Source of the DNA: Dyadobacter chenwenxiniae | GTDB lineage: Bacteria > Bacteroidota > Bacteroidia > Cytophagales > Spirosomataceae | Direction: 5' to 3' | DNA length: 64,000 bases | Assembly: GCF_022869785.1 (NCBI RefSeq) | Contig: NZ_CP094997.1 | Span: forward strand, 5,699,001-5,763,000 | Shown here: piece after piece, positions 17,203-26,539 of the stretch | How the letters are laid out: each line of letters opens with the position of its first letter | Position numbering within the stretch: the stretch's first letter is position 1 | Notes under the pieces: model-generated | The model's database searches: none | Told to the model about the DNA's origin: nothing | What the model saw: the letters and a program-made list of their open reading frames with translations, nothing else | Position numbers and translations under genes: made by a program

Positions 17203-20200
17203 TTACTCCACTGTTATTTTTCCGCCACCTGAATAGCTGCGGTATTCGCCTTGATACATCGCATCCGCAGCGGCCGGACCTACGGTAAATGTTCCTTTGG
17301 AAACAATGCGGACCTGATAATAGAATGTCTTGGCCACATTATTTGCCGTGGTGAAAAAGTGAATGCGGTCATCACGAATGTCCAGATATTCAGGGCTTGA
17401 TGCGTTTTTGATCCAGGGCATATCGCGTGGCTCGGTAATTCTTGGGTTTTCAATTTCAAAACCGGATGGCAACATATCGGTTACCACGATGTTCTCGATC
17501 GGCAGACCATTTGTGCTGGTTAATGTCAGCTTCACAACAACCAGGTCATTTTGTTTAAATGTCTGAACTGGTGCGCCGTCGCGGGTAAGGAACTGACGGC
17601 GAATGCTTAATCCCTGATCCTCCTCCGCGTATGCGCCGCTGGCCGACATGCCTTCAGATTGTGAAAACCAATATAAATCACCCGATCCCTGCGTTTGAAT
17701 AGCGACTTTCTGGTTGTTTATTCCTTTGGAAACTTTAAGTTCTTTGCCGGTGAATGACGCCAGGTTCTTTCCGTTGGCTGAAACCGTCGCTGTGACTGTT
17801 GATCCCGCGGTCTTTTTAGCCAATTTCCCCAGTGCCAAAACTGAGAATGCAGCCTCCTGCGTGTTGAGATAGGCCGCTGATTGAACAGTTTTGGACAATT
17901 GACGCGCTAACACAGAGATCTGCGGATTATCCGGATCTGATTCTAAAAGCGTATTTAAAACCAATGACATATTTCGCAATGGAGACGAATAGCTGTTGTC
18001 AAAACCCTGCGTGCCGTTTTCAGGTACATATTTTTTAGGCAATAAAGCATTAAAACTTCTGGTGTCGCCTGCCAGCTGAAATGCAGCTGCAAGTAAATAT
18101 TTAGAATCCAACGTGAGCAAATGGGGGTTTTGCTTGTAATAATTCATAGAAGCGCGGTTCGGCCGGCTATTCAGTGCCAGGACATAAAGCGAATAGATGG
18201 CCTCTCTGCGTGCCACCGTTTTGCGGGATTGCGATCCGGGTGACTGCTCACTTCCGTAATTCAAGCTATTTCCTGTGCTCGCTGTCACCACTTCTTTGTT
18301 TGCAGTATTTCCGGTTTGTGATTTAAGGTAATCCAATGCCCGGCTGAGCGTTTTTGCATTGATTTCAAAGCCGGCTCTTCTGGCTTCTTCAAGGAAATGA
18401 GCGGCATATGCCGTTGCCCACCAATCTTCCTGCGTGGCGCCGGGCCACATGCCCAAGCCGCCATTAAACAATTGCAGCGATTCCACTTTCCTGATCGCTT
18501 GTTGCACATTCGTCATGGGATTGAAGTCGCTGGCGCCACTTTTGACCGTGTAAACCGGCGCGGCCATCGCTTTGGTAAGATCAGCAAAGTAAATCTGAGG
18601 AAAAGCCTTTGAAACAGTCTGTTCCAGGCAGCCATAAGGATAACCAAGCAATGTAGAAAGCGCTTTCCCGCCGCCCTGCACCAACGGTGACCGGCTCAAA
18701 ACAATCTGACTTCTGGTGGTCGAGGGAATGAATGTGGAGGAAAGATTAATGAACCCAGATTTACCAGCCGCAATCTGACCCGAATTACTCGATTTTAAAA
18801 GAGGCGATGCCGGACGAACTGTAATGTTTGTTTGATTTGTGAAAGTCTCGCCAAATGCCGAAACCTTTACCGTAATGTTCGCAAGTCCGATGGATGGCAG
18901 GGCTTTCACGGAGAAAACGGCACGTGCTTCTTTGCCAGGCAAGATCGTCATCTTTTGGATCAAAGGAACCGCTCCTGAGGCAAGCGGGCCACTTAGTTGC
19001 ACGGAGACGGTTGCATTCGCAGCTTTGTTTTCTGTATTGCTAATGTTAACGGGCAATGTCAGTTCGTCGCCTGGACTCAAAAATCTGGGTAAACCTGCGC
19101 TGATCACCACCGGATCCGCCACTTTCATATTTTTGGTTGCTGAACCAAACGCATTGTCTTTATAAGCCACAGCCATAATCCTGAGATCACCGCTAAATTG
19201 CGGCAGATTGACGTCAAACGTGACTTCACCACTGCTATTGGCGGTTAATAAGCCGCTCCAAAAGGAAACCAGTTCTGTCCGGCCATTACTCAGAGGATTA
19301 ATCCTTCTTTCCAGATCATAACCATCGCCACCAAAGCTGGAAGAACCGCTTATGGTAAGTTCAGGAAACAATTGAGCGTATAGATCGTGTGTGGTTACTT
19401 CCAGGGCACATTTCTGATAAAAATGGCCATGAATGTCCGGCGTTTTGGAGTTCTTAATCTGTAAAATGCCTTCGTCCACAACCGCCAGCGTAACCTGCGC
19501 ATTAGGCGAGGTCTTAATTTTGATTTGTTGTTTTGTCTTAGATCTGGATTTTTCAATCGCCGTTATGGCAATGGGCAGCTTTCTGTGAGGATCTTCTACG
19601 AGGATTGGTGTGAATCCGTGCGCAACGGTGAGCGGCATGTCCGTGGTGTCGAACGGGCGGATTAACGTGGCGGTGATAAAGACATTGGGTAAATGTTCTT
19701 CTTTCAACTTTAATGTTAATTCCGCAGCCTTTTTCTCAGTCTTTAAAATATGCTGTTCGAGCACATTATTGCGCTCGACCGTGACCAGAAGTTTCCCGTC
19801 AAAAGGTGTTTTAAACAAAACTTTGGCCGATTCTCCAACCTTATAATTGCTTTTATCCGTTTCCATCAGCACGCGTCCCTCATTACTCACTTCAAATGAA
19901 GAATACTGCGTGTAACCGTAGCCGTACGCATAAAAATGAGCGAGCGTATAATGCTCTGCGCCCGGCCTACGCACGCGCACTTCATATTCTCCCGAAACCG
20001 TCGGCACATATTGAATGCTGCCTTTTCCGGTTTTGAGGTCCAATGTCGTGGAATAAACCGTCTTTTCACTTTTTCTGGAAGTGTATTGCAGCACATCATA
20101 TCTTTTCTCGACAACCGTCTGATATTCAAGTCGAACGATCTCGATTTTTGCGGCGCTTTTTTTCAAAACACCCTTATTGTTCACACCAATGATTCCAACC

Positions 20201-22662
20201 GGAACCGGGGCATTGGTGCCGACGTACGCGTCCGGAAGGCGGATTCCGTAGAATGTGGACTGCGTGAAAACGTCAAATCTTTGCAAACGATTGACCGGGC
20301 GGCCATTTTCGTCAAAAACAGTGACGAAAATTTTGCCTTCCAGCACGCCAATGTCTTTTAAATCAGCAGATATTGGGAAGCTTTCTGTCGCCTGTCCCTG
20401 CTCATTGGTTACGCCCTGGCGGCTTTGTTTTTCAAATGCGGTTTCTCCGGGAATGTCGAAGATGTATTCAGGAAAAGCAGTGGCAGAAAATCCCTTTCTT
20501 TTGAATTGGGCATCCATTTGGTAAGTCCGGTTGCTGGCTGGCGGGCCAAATAAGTTGGTCGTGGTTGCAGTTAGCGATACATTGCTGCCGGAAGGATATT
20601 CCTTTGCCGCACCACTTAGATCCACTTTTATCCGATCCGGCATAAATTCTTCAACGCTAACTGCATGCGACGCGAGCAGAATGTCATTGCCGTTGTAAAC
20701 TTCCAGCACATAGGTTCCGGTAAGTCCGGCCGCGTCAATCGGAACTTCAATTTCTACTGCGCCCTGGTCATTCGTATTTTTGCGCCAGGTGCGATATTCG
20801 CGCCCATTGGGCGTAACCATGCGCAGTTTAAGCGGAATTTCTTTGGCGCTATCCCATTTTTTTGTGCGGACGACCGTGTTGAAATGCATGGTCTCGCCTG
20901 GGCGGTAAATGTCTCTTTGGCCATAAATAAAAGCCTGTAAGCCAGATACATTATCCCGCAAACCTTCCACTTCAAAACGCGATGTTTCAACTTGTGTGTC
21001 TTCTAAAATCAGATAGTTAAAGTCTTCCTTGACGCTGGCCGTGAGCATGGCGATCTTGAATCCCGGCGCTTTTTCGCTGAGCTTCTCAATGTGTGCAATG
21101 CCTTCTCCGTTTGTATTTGCGGTGTGCACAGTCTGGTTATTGGAACTGATGAGCGTGATTTCTATATCGCCAAGGGGCTCATTTGTTTTAATGGAATTGG
21201 CAAAAATCCACATTTCGTCCTTGCCCTGTTTCGCGATTAAACCAATGTCGGAAATGGACACCAACTTGGTTGCGCCCAAATAAGCCTCTTCTTTTGAATT
21301 GACCGACACCAGATAAACGCCTTTTCGCTGATTATCTTCGGGTAAGGCAACATTCAATGCCGCTATTCCTTTACTTTTTGGCAGGTTTTCGGTTTCAACT
21401 GTTTTGTCTACGATCACGTCGCTCAGCTCATTATCCCGGTCGTCGCTATAATTAAATGCCCCCGTTTCCACCCAATCATCGCCGGAATAGCCATACTCGT
21501 TCCAGCGGTTATTGCGGACGTAGCTCAGGATATTATTGGCAAATAATTTTGAAATTTTAACTTGTACTTTGGGAATATTGACAATCTGAACGCCCAGGTT
21601 TTTGGAGCCCCGAGGCGTCATATAAAGTGCTTTTTTATTAGCGAAGGCAATGGACGCAGGCATTTTTCCAAAAAACAGGTCCTTAGAAGTTTCATTTTCC
21701 AGGAAAGCACCCAGAACACCTTTCAATGTTTTGTTAATCAGTAAATTATATGTTTCTGTCTCGTTGAATTCGCCACGGATGGTGAAGCCATTTTCTGTTG
21801 GCTCCGTCTGCACCTGGATTTCGGGGCTTAGTTTGAAGCCGTTCGCAATGCTTTCCTTGTCCAGTTCCTGGGTTGTGACAATGCGAGCATAACCTGAATT
21901 GTTCTCAAAACCGGTTTTTATATCAACGATTTCAAGGTGAAGAGGCGAAGGCAAACTGGCACTTTTCGTAATCGCATCTTCACTTATGTATGAAGTGTTT
22001 TGAACTTTGAGGCCCTTTTCAATGGCAATGTTAACGGGAATTGGATTGTTGTCCGTCTTGCCAGGGTTGCTGATGGCGAGCGTGACCGAATGCTCATTTG
22101 TAACCGGCAATATTTTGTAATCCAAAGACTTATCTGCAATCGTCACTTTCAGTTTTTCGGCAACATTCTGACTGCTAACCGGATAATTAAAGATCAACCT
22201 CAACCGGGCCTCCTGCTTGCCGCTTTCCTGGGAAAGTGCCCACCAGCTTTCTGTTTCAACCAGTTGAAGATAAGGTGTATGGAAATCGAGCGGGTCTTTT
22301 GAAATGGATAATTTTGTGTCTTTATCAGCCTTTTCAATCAGTTGATCGGTCAGTTTGGCTGTATATTTGGTAGCGGCCCCAAATCCGGCTACGGGTGAGA
22401 AAACGAGCTCGTTAGGCGCCGACCATTTGAATTTCCCGCGCACTGCGGGCTCAAACTGCACATATTGTGTGGAATCCCAATCATTCAACTCGTTTTCGGG
22501 AACAATGTCTTTGTTGAATGTAAAAACCAGATTTTGCGACTGGCTGATCTCATCTGTAAAGTTGGTCCCTGCGACGCGAATTTCATTTAGAGAAGAGCAG
22601 CTGTTGAATAGTATTGGAATAAAAAGGGATAAAAAGAATGCAAAAGCAGAAGTCTTTTTCAT
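17203..22662 (-). CDS. Alpha-2-macroglobulin family lipoprotein with intact thioester
   Basis: An 1819-residue lipoprotein: signal peptide with lipobox FNSC, Cys22 acylated. Macroglobulin (MG) domains fill the first 1250 residues. The thioester motif CLEQ is at 1345-1348 (YPYGCLEQTVSKAF) in an alpha-helical TED domain, and a receptor-binding-like beta domain ends the protein. The family traps proteases that attack the periplasm and links them covalently through the thioester. The ATG at 22662 is used because the upstream ATG at 22695 would place 11 residues before the signal peptide. The common partner gene pbpC (PBP1c) is not adjacent: the neighbours are ispH and an aquaporin. Confidence 0.93.
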   Translation of the reverse strand: MKKTSAFAFFLSLFIPILFNSCSSLNEIRVAGTNFTDEISQSQNLVFTFNKDIVPENELNDWDSTQYVQFEPAVRGKFKWSAPNELVFSPVAGFGAATKYTAKLTDQLIEKADKDTKLSISKDPLDFHTPYLQLVETESWWALSQESGKQEARLRLIFNYPVSSQNVAEKLKVTIADKSLDYKILPVTNEHSVTLAISNPGKTDNNPIPVNIAIEKGLKVQNTSYISEDAITKSASLPSPLHLEIVDIKTGFENNSGYARIVTTQELDKESIANGFKLSPEIQVQTEPTENGFTIRGEFNETETYNLLINKTLKGVLGAFLENETSKDLFFGKMPASIAFANKKALYMTPRGSKNLGVQIVNIPKVQVKISKLFANNILSYVRNNRWNEYGYSGDDWVETGAFNYSDDRDNELSDVIVDKTVETENLPKSKGIAALNVALPEDNQRKGVYLVSVNSKEEAYLGATKLVSISDIGLIAKQGKDEMWIFANSIKTNEPLGDIEITLISSNNQTVHTANTNGEGIAHIEKLSEKAPGFKIAMLTASVKEDFNYLILEDTQVETSRFEVEGLRDNVSGLQAFIYGQRDIYRPGETMHFNTVVRTKKWDSAKEIPLKLRMVTPNGREYRTWRKNTNDQGAVEIEVPIDAAGLTGTYVLEVYNGNDILLASHAVSVEEFMPDRIKVDLSGAAKEYPSGSNVSLTATTTNLFGPPASNRTYQMDAQFKRKGFSATAFPEYIFDIPGETAFEKQSRQGVTNEQGQATESFPISADLKDIGVLEGKIFVTVFDENGRPVNRLQRFDVFTQSTFYGIRLPDAYVGTNAPVPVGIIGVNNKGVLKKSAAKIEIVRLEYQTVVEKRYDVLQYTSRKSEKTVYSTTLDLKTGKGSIQYVPTVSGEYEVRVRRPGAEHYTLAHFYAYGYGYTQYSSFEVSNEGRVLMETDKSNYKVGESAKVLFKTPFDGKLLVTVERNNVLEQHILKTEKKAAELTLKLKEEHLPNVFITATLIRPFDTTDMPLTVAHGFTPILVEDPHRKLPIAITAIEKSRSKTKQQIKIKTSPNAQVTLAVVDEGILQIKNSKTPDIHGHFYQKCALEVTTHDLYAQLFPELTISGSSSFGGDGYDLERRINPLSNGRTELVSFWSGLLTANSSGEVTFDVNLPQFSGDLRIMAVAYKDNAFGSATKNMKVADPVVISAGLPRFLSPGDELTLPVNISNTENKAANATVSVQLSGPLASGAVPLIQKMTILPGKEARAVFSVKALPSIGLANITVKVSAFGETFTNQTNITVRPASPLLKSSNSGQIAAGKSGFINLSSTFIPSTTRSQIVLSRSPLVQGGGKALSTLLGYPYGCLEQTVSKAFPQIYFADLTKAMAAPVYTVKSGASDFNPMTNVQQAIRKVESLQLFNGGLGMWPGATQEDWWATAYAAHFLEEARRAGFEINAKTLSRALDYLKSQTGNTANKEVVTASTGNSLNYGSEQSPGSQSRKTVARREAIYSLYVLALNSRPNRASMNYYKQNPHLLTLDSKYLLAAAFQLAGDTRSFNALLPKKYVPENGTQGFDNSYSSPLRNMSLVLNTLLESDPDNPQISVLARQLSKTVQSAAYLNTQEAAFSVLALGKLAKKTAGSTVTATVSANGKNLASFTGKELKVSKGINNQKVAIQTQGSGDLYWFSQSEGMSASGAYAEEDQGLSIRRQFLTRDGAPVQTFKQNDLVVVKLTLTSTNGLPIENIVVTDMLPSGFEIENPRITEPRDMPWIKNASSPEYLDIRDDRIHFFTTANNVAKTFYYQVRIVSKGTFTVGPAAADAMYQGEYRSYSGGGKITVE

Positions 22663-22712
22663 AATCACGAAGGGAGTAAACGTAAGTGAGAACACGCGTA
22701 AGAAACGAAAAA

Positions 22713-22736
22713 AGGACGGCCGTTCTGAGCCATCCT
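22713..22736 (-). terminator. Terminator of ispH
   Basis: On the minus strand AGGATGG pairs with CCGTCCT (one G-U pair) around a 10-nt loop and is followed by six T residues, in the gap between the ispH stop and the alpha-2-macroglobulin start. Confidence 0.65.
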
Positions 22737-22813
22737 ACGAATATAATTTTAGTAAAATCCGCAAGTCCATTTAATTGAGCGAACGGTAAGCTAAATGTTT
22801 TTTCGGTTCAAAT

Positions 22814-24037
22814 TCAAAATTGTTCCATCACCTCGTTAATGTCCTTTGTGCCTTCGTAAAAGGACAGTAACCTGGTCAGAATCCCTTCCACGACCGCATC
22901 CGGGCAGGAGGCGCCGCATGTGAGCATAATGCGGGCAGGCGTGTGCTTGGGGAGGTAATTTTCTGTAACTATTTCTTCTTTGGAATGCATGTTGAAGTGG
23001 CGTATAAGCTGCTTATCCAAAATTTTATTCACTGACTCAATGAAATAAGTCGGGAATTTCTGTTCGCAAAGCTCCACCAAATGGGTGGTGTTTGAGCTGT
23101 TATATCCACCCGCAACAATCACCAGATCAGCCTCATGCGTCAGCAATGCATAAGTTGCATCCTGATTATCATTCGTTGCGTAGCACAATGTATCGCGTGT
23201 ATTGGCAAAACGATCTTCCACCTGTTCGGGGCGGAGGCTGTAATGTTTGATCATTACATTTTTTAAAAAATCCGCAATGCCTTGTGTATCGGAAGCCAGC
23301 ATGGTTGTCTGGTTCACGACGCCTATACGCTGCAAATCTTTTTCGGGATCAAAGCCATTGGAATACTGGTCTTTGAAATCCTGAAAAAACTGCGCTGCCG
23401 ACAATGTGCCTTTCATATATTCTGCAAGACGTTCGGCCTGCGCCATATTTTCCACAACAACCGTCGGCGCATTTTCCTTGCTGTGCGAGAATGTGGCACG
23501 TGTCTCTTCGTGATTGGGTTTGCCGTGGACAATGATCGTATAATTTTTCTCTCCGATCTGCGCGGCGCGGTTCCAGACTTTTTCTACAAAAGGACAGGTT
23601 GTATCATAAACATACGCGTTAATGCCCAGTTCAGTCAGTTTTTGCTGGTTTTCAACGGTCGTTCCAAATGCAGGAACAATCACAATGTCCTCAGAAGTAA
23701 GGGTTTCCCAGGGAATTAAAGGGTTTCCCTTCGTATCCATAATAAAACGGACGCCGCGATCCACCAGATCACGGTTTACGTCGGGGTTATGGATCATTTC
23801 ACTGAGCAGGAAAATTCGTTTATCCGGGTTTTCGGCAATGGCCTTGTAGGCAATGTCAATGGCGTTTTCAACCCCATAACAAAATCCAAAATGGCGTGCA
23901 ATCAGGAACTGGACCGGGCCAAAATCCAGCAAAGTAGGCGCATAGTCACGTTTCAGCTTATCATTTTTACGACGGAACTCCTTAATCGGCGTAATAATCC
24001 TGCTCCGGTAAAAATCAGGAATGTTGAACGTTTTCAT
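22814..24037 (-). CDS. ispH: 4-hydroxy-3-methylbut-2-enyl diphosphate reductase
   Basis: A 407-residue iron-sulfur enzyme, last step of the MEP isoprenoid pathway, giving IPP and DMAPP. The three cluster cysteines lie in FGFCYGVENA, YDTTCPFVEKVW and TCGASCPDAVVEG. The VHGKPNHEETRAT and ATNDNQDA stretches belong to the long subtype found in Bacteroidota and cyanobacteria (about 400 residues against 310 in E. coli). It supplies precursors for the polyprenyl synthase at 42082-43056. The ATG at 24037 begins the conserved N-terminal extension. It is transcribed towards the alpha-2-macroglobulin gene, with a terminator between. Confidence 0.94.
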   Translation of the reverse strand: MKTFNIPDFYRSRIITPIKEFRRKNDKLKRDYAPTLLDFGPVQFLIARHFGFCYGVENAIDIAYKAIAENPDKRIFLLSEMIHNPDVNRDLVDRGVRFIMDTKGNPLIPWETLTSEDIVIVPAFGTTVENQQKLTELGINAYVYDTTCPFVEKVWNRAAQIGEKNYTIIVHGKPNHEETRATFSHSKENAPTVVVENMAQAERLAEYMKGTLSAAQFFQDFKDQYSNGFDPEKDLQRIGVVNQTTMLASDTQGIADFLKNVMIKHYSLRPEQVEDRFANTRDTLCYATNDNQDATYALLTHEADLVIVAGGYNSSNTTHLVELCEQKFPTYFIESVNKILDKQLIRHFNMHSKEEIVTENYLPKHTPARIMLTCGASCPDAVVEGILTRLLSFYEGTKDINEVMEQF

Positions 24038-24240
24038 TGACTAAATTGGTAGATTGCAGTTAACAAATTAGGGTATATTATGACCAAAAATCAAAAATAT
24101 GCGCGCCTTTTTTAAGAACAACGGTTGACCCGACATTGTTCGAACGACGTTTCCGGAAAATTTTTTTCCTGTTGATGCAACATGTAGTCTCATCTACTGT
24201 CCTTTATACAGAACGTTCAAAATATATATTAGCCTGCTGC

Positions 24241-24804
24241 TTGAAAACACAATTTTACCCTGACCGGCACGTCGAACTGGTGGAACGTTGTAAACTCGGT
24301 GAGCGCAAAGCGCAATACGAGCTTTATAAGTCGTATTCGAAAGCCATGTTCAACATCTGCATGCGGATTTTGAATCATATGGGGGAGGCAGAGGACGCTT
24401 TACAGGAGGCATTCGTGGATGCATTCACCAACCTGCACCAGTTCAGGCAGCAGTCGACATTTGGTGCGTGGTTGAAGCAGATCGTCGTTAATAAGGCGAT
24501 TAACCACATGCGGAGCCGGAAAGTGAAGTGGGTGGAGATTGAAGAATGGCAGGAAACGATGGAAGACAGCGACCGGAATGATAGCTATTTCGGAATGGAC
24601 GAGCATGAGACAAATCTGGAAGTGGAGCGGGTGCGCAACACGGTCCAGAAACTGCCGGATGGTTACAGAGTGGTTTTAAGCCTTTATTTATTTGAAGGTT
24701 ACGATCACGAGGAAATAGGGGAGGTGCTGGGGATCAGCGAAACTACTTCGCGGACGCAATATATGCGGGCTAAAAGAAAACTTACAGAAATGCTTTCAAA
24801 ATAG
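24241..24804 (+). CDS. ECF-type RNA polymerase sigma factor
   Basis: A sigma-70 family protein of about 187 residues. Region 2 covers LGERKAQYELYKSYSKAMFNICMRI to ALQEAFVDAFTNLHQF; region 4 covers LPDGYRVVLSLYLFEGYDHEEIGEVLGISETTSRTQ. The start is uncertain: in-frame ATGs at 24136 and 24175 would add residues unlike the family, so I favour the TTG at 24241 giving (M)KTQFYPD. It is followed 93 nt on by a one-span membrane protein that is a plausible anti-sigma factor, and then by a secreted protein. The target regulon is unknown. Confidence 0.85.
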   Translation: MKTQFYPDRHVELVERCKLGERKAQYELYKSYSKAMFNICMRILNHMGEAEDALQEAFVDAFTNLHQFRQQSTFGAWLKQIVVNKAINHMRSRKVKWVEIEEWQETMEDSDRNDSYFGMDEHETNLEVERVRNTVQKLPDGYRVVLSLYLFEGYDHEEIGEVLGISETTSRTQYMRAKRKLTEMLSK

Positions 24805-24897
24805 TTGTAGCAATAATTTTAAACTTAATCGTTTGAGTTCCATCTAAACAAACAAGGATTTGAGAACATTATTTACACATGACAAGTTAATGATTTT

Positions 24898-25506
24898 ATG
24901 AAAAATTCTTCTGATAAAAAAGATCGATTGGAGCGGTTTGTGCGAGATAACAGGGATGGATTTGATACTTTCTTACCGCAGGATTCTTTATGGAGCCAGA
25001 TCGATAGCAAATTACATAGCGAGATTCCGATAGTGCCGGAGAAATCCAAAAAAAAAATTAGGAGGTTGAGCAGCCCCTATTTCGACTGGCGCATAGCCGC
25101 CGGTGTGTTTCTGGCCCTCGGAATCGGATTTTTAGTTTACCTTAATAATGAATACGGCATAACCCGCGATCCGAAAGTGGCGCTCAAAGTCCCCACCTAT
25201 GCCCGTGAATTCAATGCTTACAATGTTGCAATAGACCAGAAAAGAGAGGAAATCATTAAGCTCGCACGGAACAATCCGGAGTTGTACAAAGATTTCTCTG
25301 CTGATCTGGAAAGTCTGGAAGTGAGTTATCAAAACCTGCGTTCCAACTTATCCAATGCTCCCAACCAGGAAGCGTTGCTGGAAGCGATGGTCCAGAACTT
25401 ACAATGGCAGGTTGACCTGCTCAACCAACAATTAGAAATTTTGCAACGGATTAACAAAGTAAAAAATGGAGACGATAAAGAAGTTAACAGCGCACCTGTT
25501 ATTTAG
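24898..25506 (+). CDS. One-span membrane protein, candidate anti-sigma factor
   Basis: A 202-residue protein: a polar N-terminal part (1-60) with the pattern ...PQDSLWSQIDSKL, one membrane span near 66-84, then a periplasmic region whose last 100 residues are predicted to form a coiled coil (heptads around LESLEVSYQNLRSNL and QVDLLNQQLEILQRINK). The layout (cytoplasmic N-terminus, single span, directly after an ECF sigma gene) fits an anti-sigma factor, but I see no ZAS cysteine/histidine motif. Its last 41 nt overlap the next gene in another frame, so the two are likely translationally coupled. Confidence 0.75.
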   Translation: MKNSSDKKDRLERFVRDNRDGFDTFLPQDSLWSQIDSKLHSEIPIVPEKSKKKIRRLSSPYFDWRIAAGVFLALGIGFLVYLNNEYGITRDPKVALKVPTYAREFNAYNVAIDQKREEIIKLARNNPELYKDFSADLESLEVSYQNLRSNLSNAPNQEALLEAMVQNLQWQVDLLNQQLEILQRINKVKNGDDKEVNSAPVI

Positions 25507-26524
25507 CATGCTGGTCGTGCTGCCGCAGATGGCGCTGGCAGCAAACCCGGATCCGGAACAGAACGGACTCGTAGAAAAGCGAAGGAATATAGTAAAGGTT
25601 TTTGATGTTAAAAATAATGACCAGCTTGTGGTTGATAACCAGTTCGGTCAGGTCAAAATCAATCTTTGGAATAAGGAAGAGATTAAGGTTGAGATCATTA
25701 TAACGGCCAATGCGCCAACGGACGGCCGGGCGTCGGAATATTTGGGAGCGATTAAAATTGATGAAAAACGGGTTAAGAACCAGATTAACCTCACCACTCA
25801 TATTGACCGAAGCCAGTTTGGAAATAATGGCTGGAATAACCGGAAAGGCGAAAAGAACTTCATACAGATCGATTACACAGTTTACATGCCCAAAGAAAAC
25901 GCGTTGGTCGTTCGCAACAAGTTTGGCGACACGGACATTCCTTCGTTTCATGCGCCGCTGACCATTGATTCCCGTTACGGAAACTTTGTTGCCAATCTTT
26001 TGGATAATGCCGAAAACATCATTGACGTGCGTTATGGAAGTGCCAAAATTGGCAGAATGGATGGTGGAAAGCTGGAATGTCAGTATTCAAACTTGAAGCT
26101 GGATTTGGCTAAAAAAGTTTTTATAACCAATAAATTCGGTGAGCTGAACATTGGCGACGTCACGAATCTGGATGCGGATATTGATTATTCCGGAGCGAAA
26201 ATCGGGACCATGCGCGGATCGGGGAAAATAAAGCTGAATTATTCAGGGAATTTCAAGATCGATCAGCTGACCAATTCTGCGGAAGATATTGACATTCAGG
26301 CATCTTACTCCTCAATTATCTTGCCGGCAGATGCTAACCAGTTCAATGTGACGGTTACTTACGGGAATTTCAGTTATCCTTCCTCAAACGTCAATTTTTC
26401 AATGCAGCCTGCGAAGGATGACAAAGCTTATAAACAGAAGCAATATCAGGGAAAGGTTGGCACTGGCTCCGGGACAAGAATAACCGTCGTTTCGAGGTTT
26501 GGAGATGTGAAATTGAAAGATTAA
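25466..26524 (+). CDS. Secreted beta-solenoid protein (DUF4097-like)
   Basis: A 352-residue protein with a signal peptide (1-25, MALAA cleavage). The mature protein is a run of short beta turns built on a repeated pattern: FGDTDI, YGNFVA, YGSAKIG, YSNLKLD, FGELNIG, YSGAKIG, YSGNFKID, YGNFSY, FGDVKL. Each has an aromatic-Gly/Ser pair about 18-22 residues after the last. This is the look of the DUF4097 adhesin-like beta-helix proteins often found beside sigma/anti-sigma genes. The start lies inside the upstream gene. Function is unknown; a periplasmic or surface sensor or scaffold role is a guess. Confidence 0.75.
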   Translation: METIKKLTAHLLFSMLVVLPQMALAANPDPEQNGLVEKRRNIVKVFDVKNNDQLVVDNQFGQVKINLWNKEEIKVEIIITANAPTDGRASEYLGAIKIDEKRVKNQINLTTHIDRSQFGNNGWNNRKGEKNFIQIDYTVYMPKENALVVRNKFGDTDIPSFHAPLTIDSRYGNFVANLLDNAENIIDVRYGSAKIGRMDGGKLECQYSNLKLDLAKKVFITNKFGELNIGDVTNLDADIDYSGAKIGTMRGSGKIKLNYSGNFKIDQLTNSAEDIDIQASYSSIILPADANQFNVTVTYGNFSYPSSNVNFSMQPAKDDKAYKQKQYQGKVGTGSGTRITVVSRFGDVKLKD

Positions 26525-26539
26525 ACAGCTGTTAATTAG

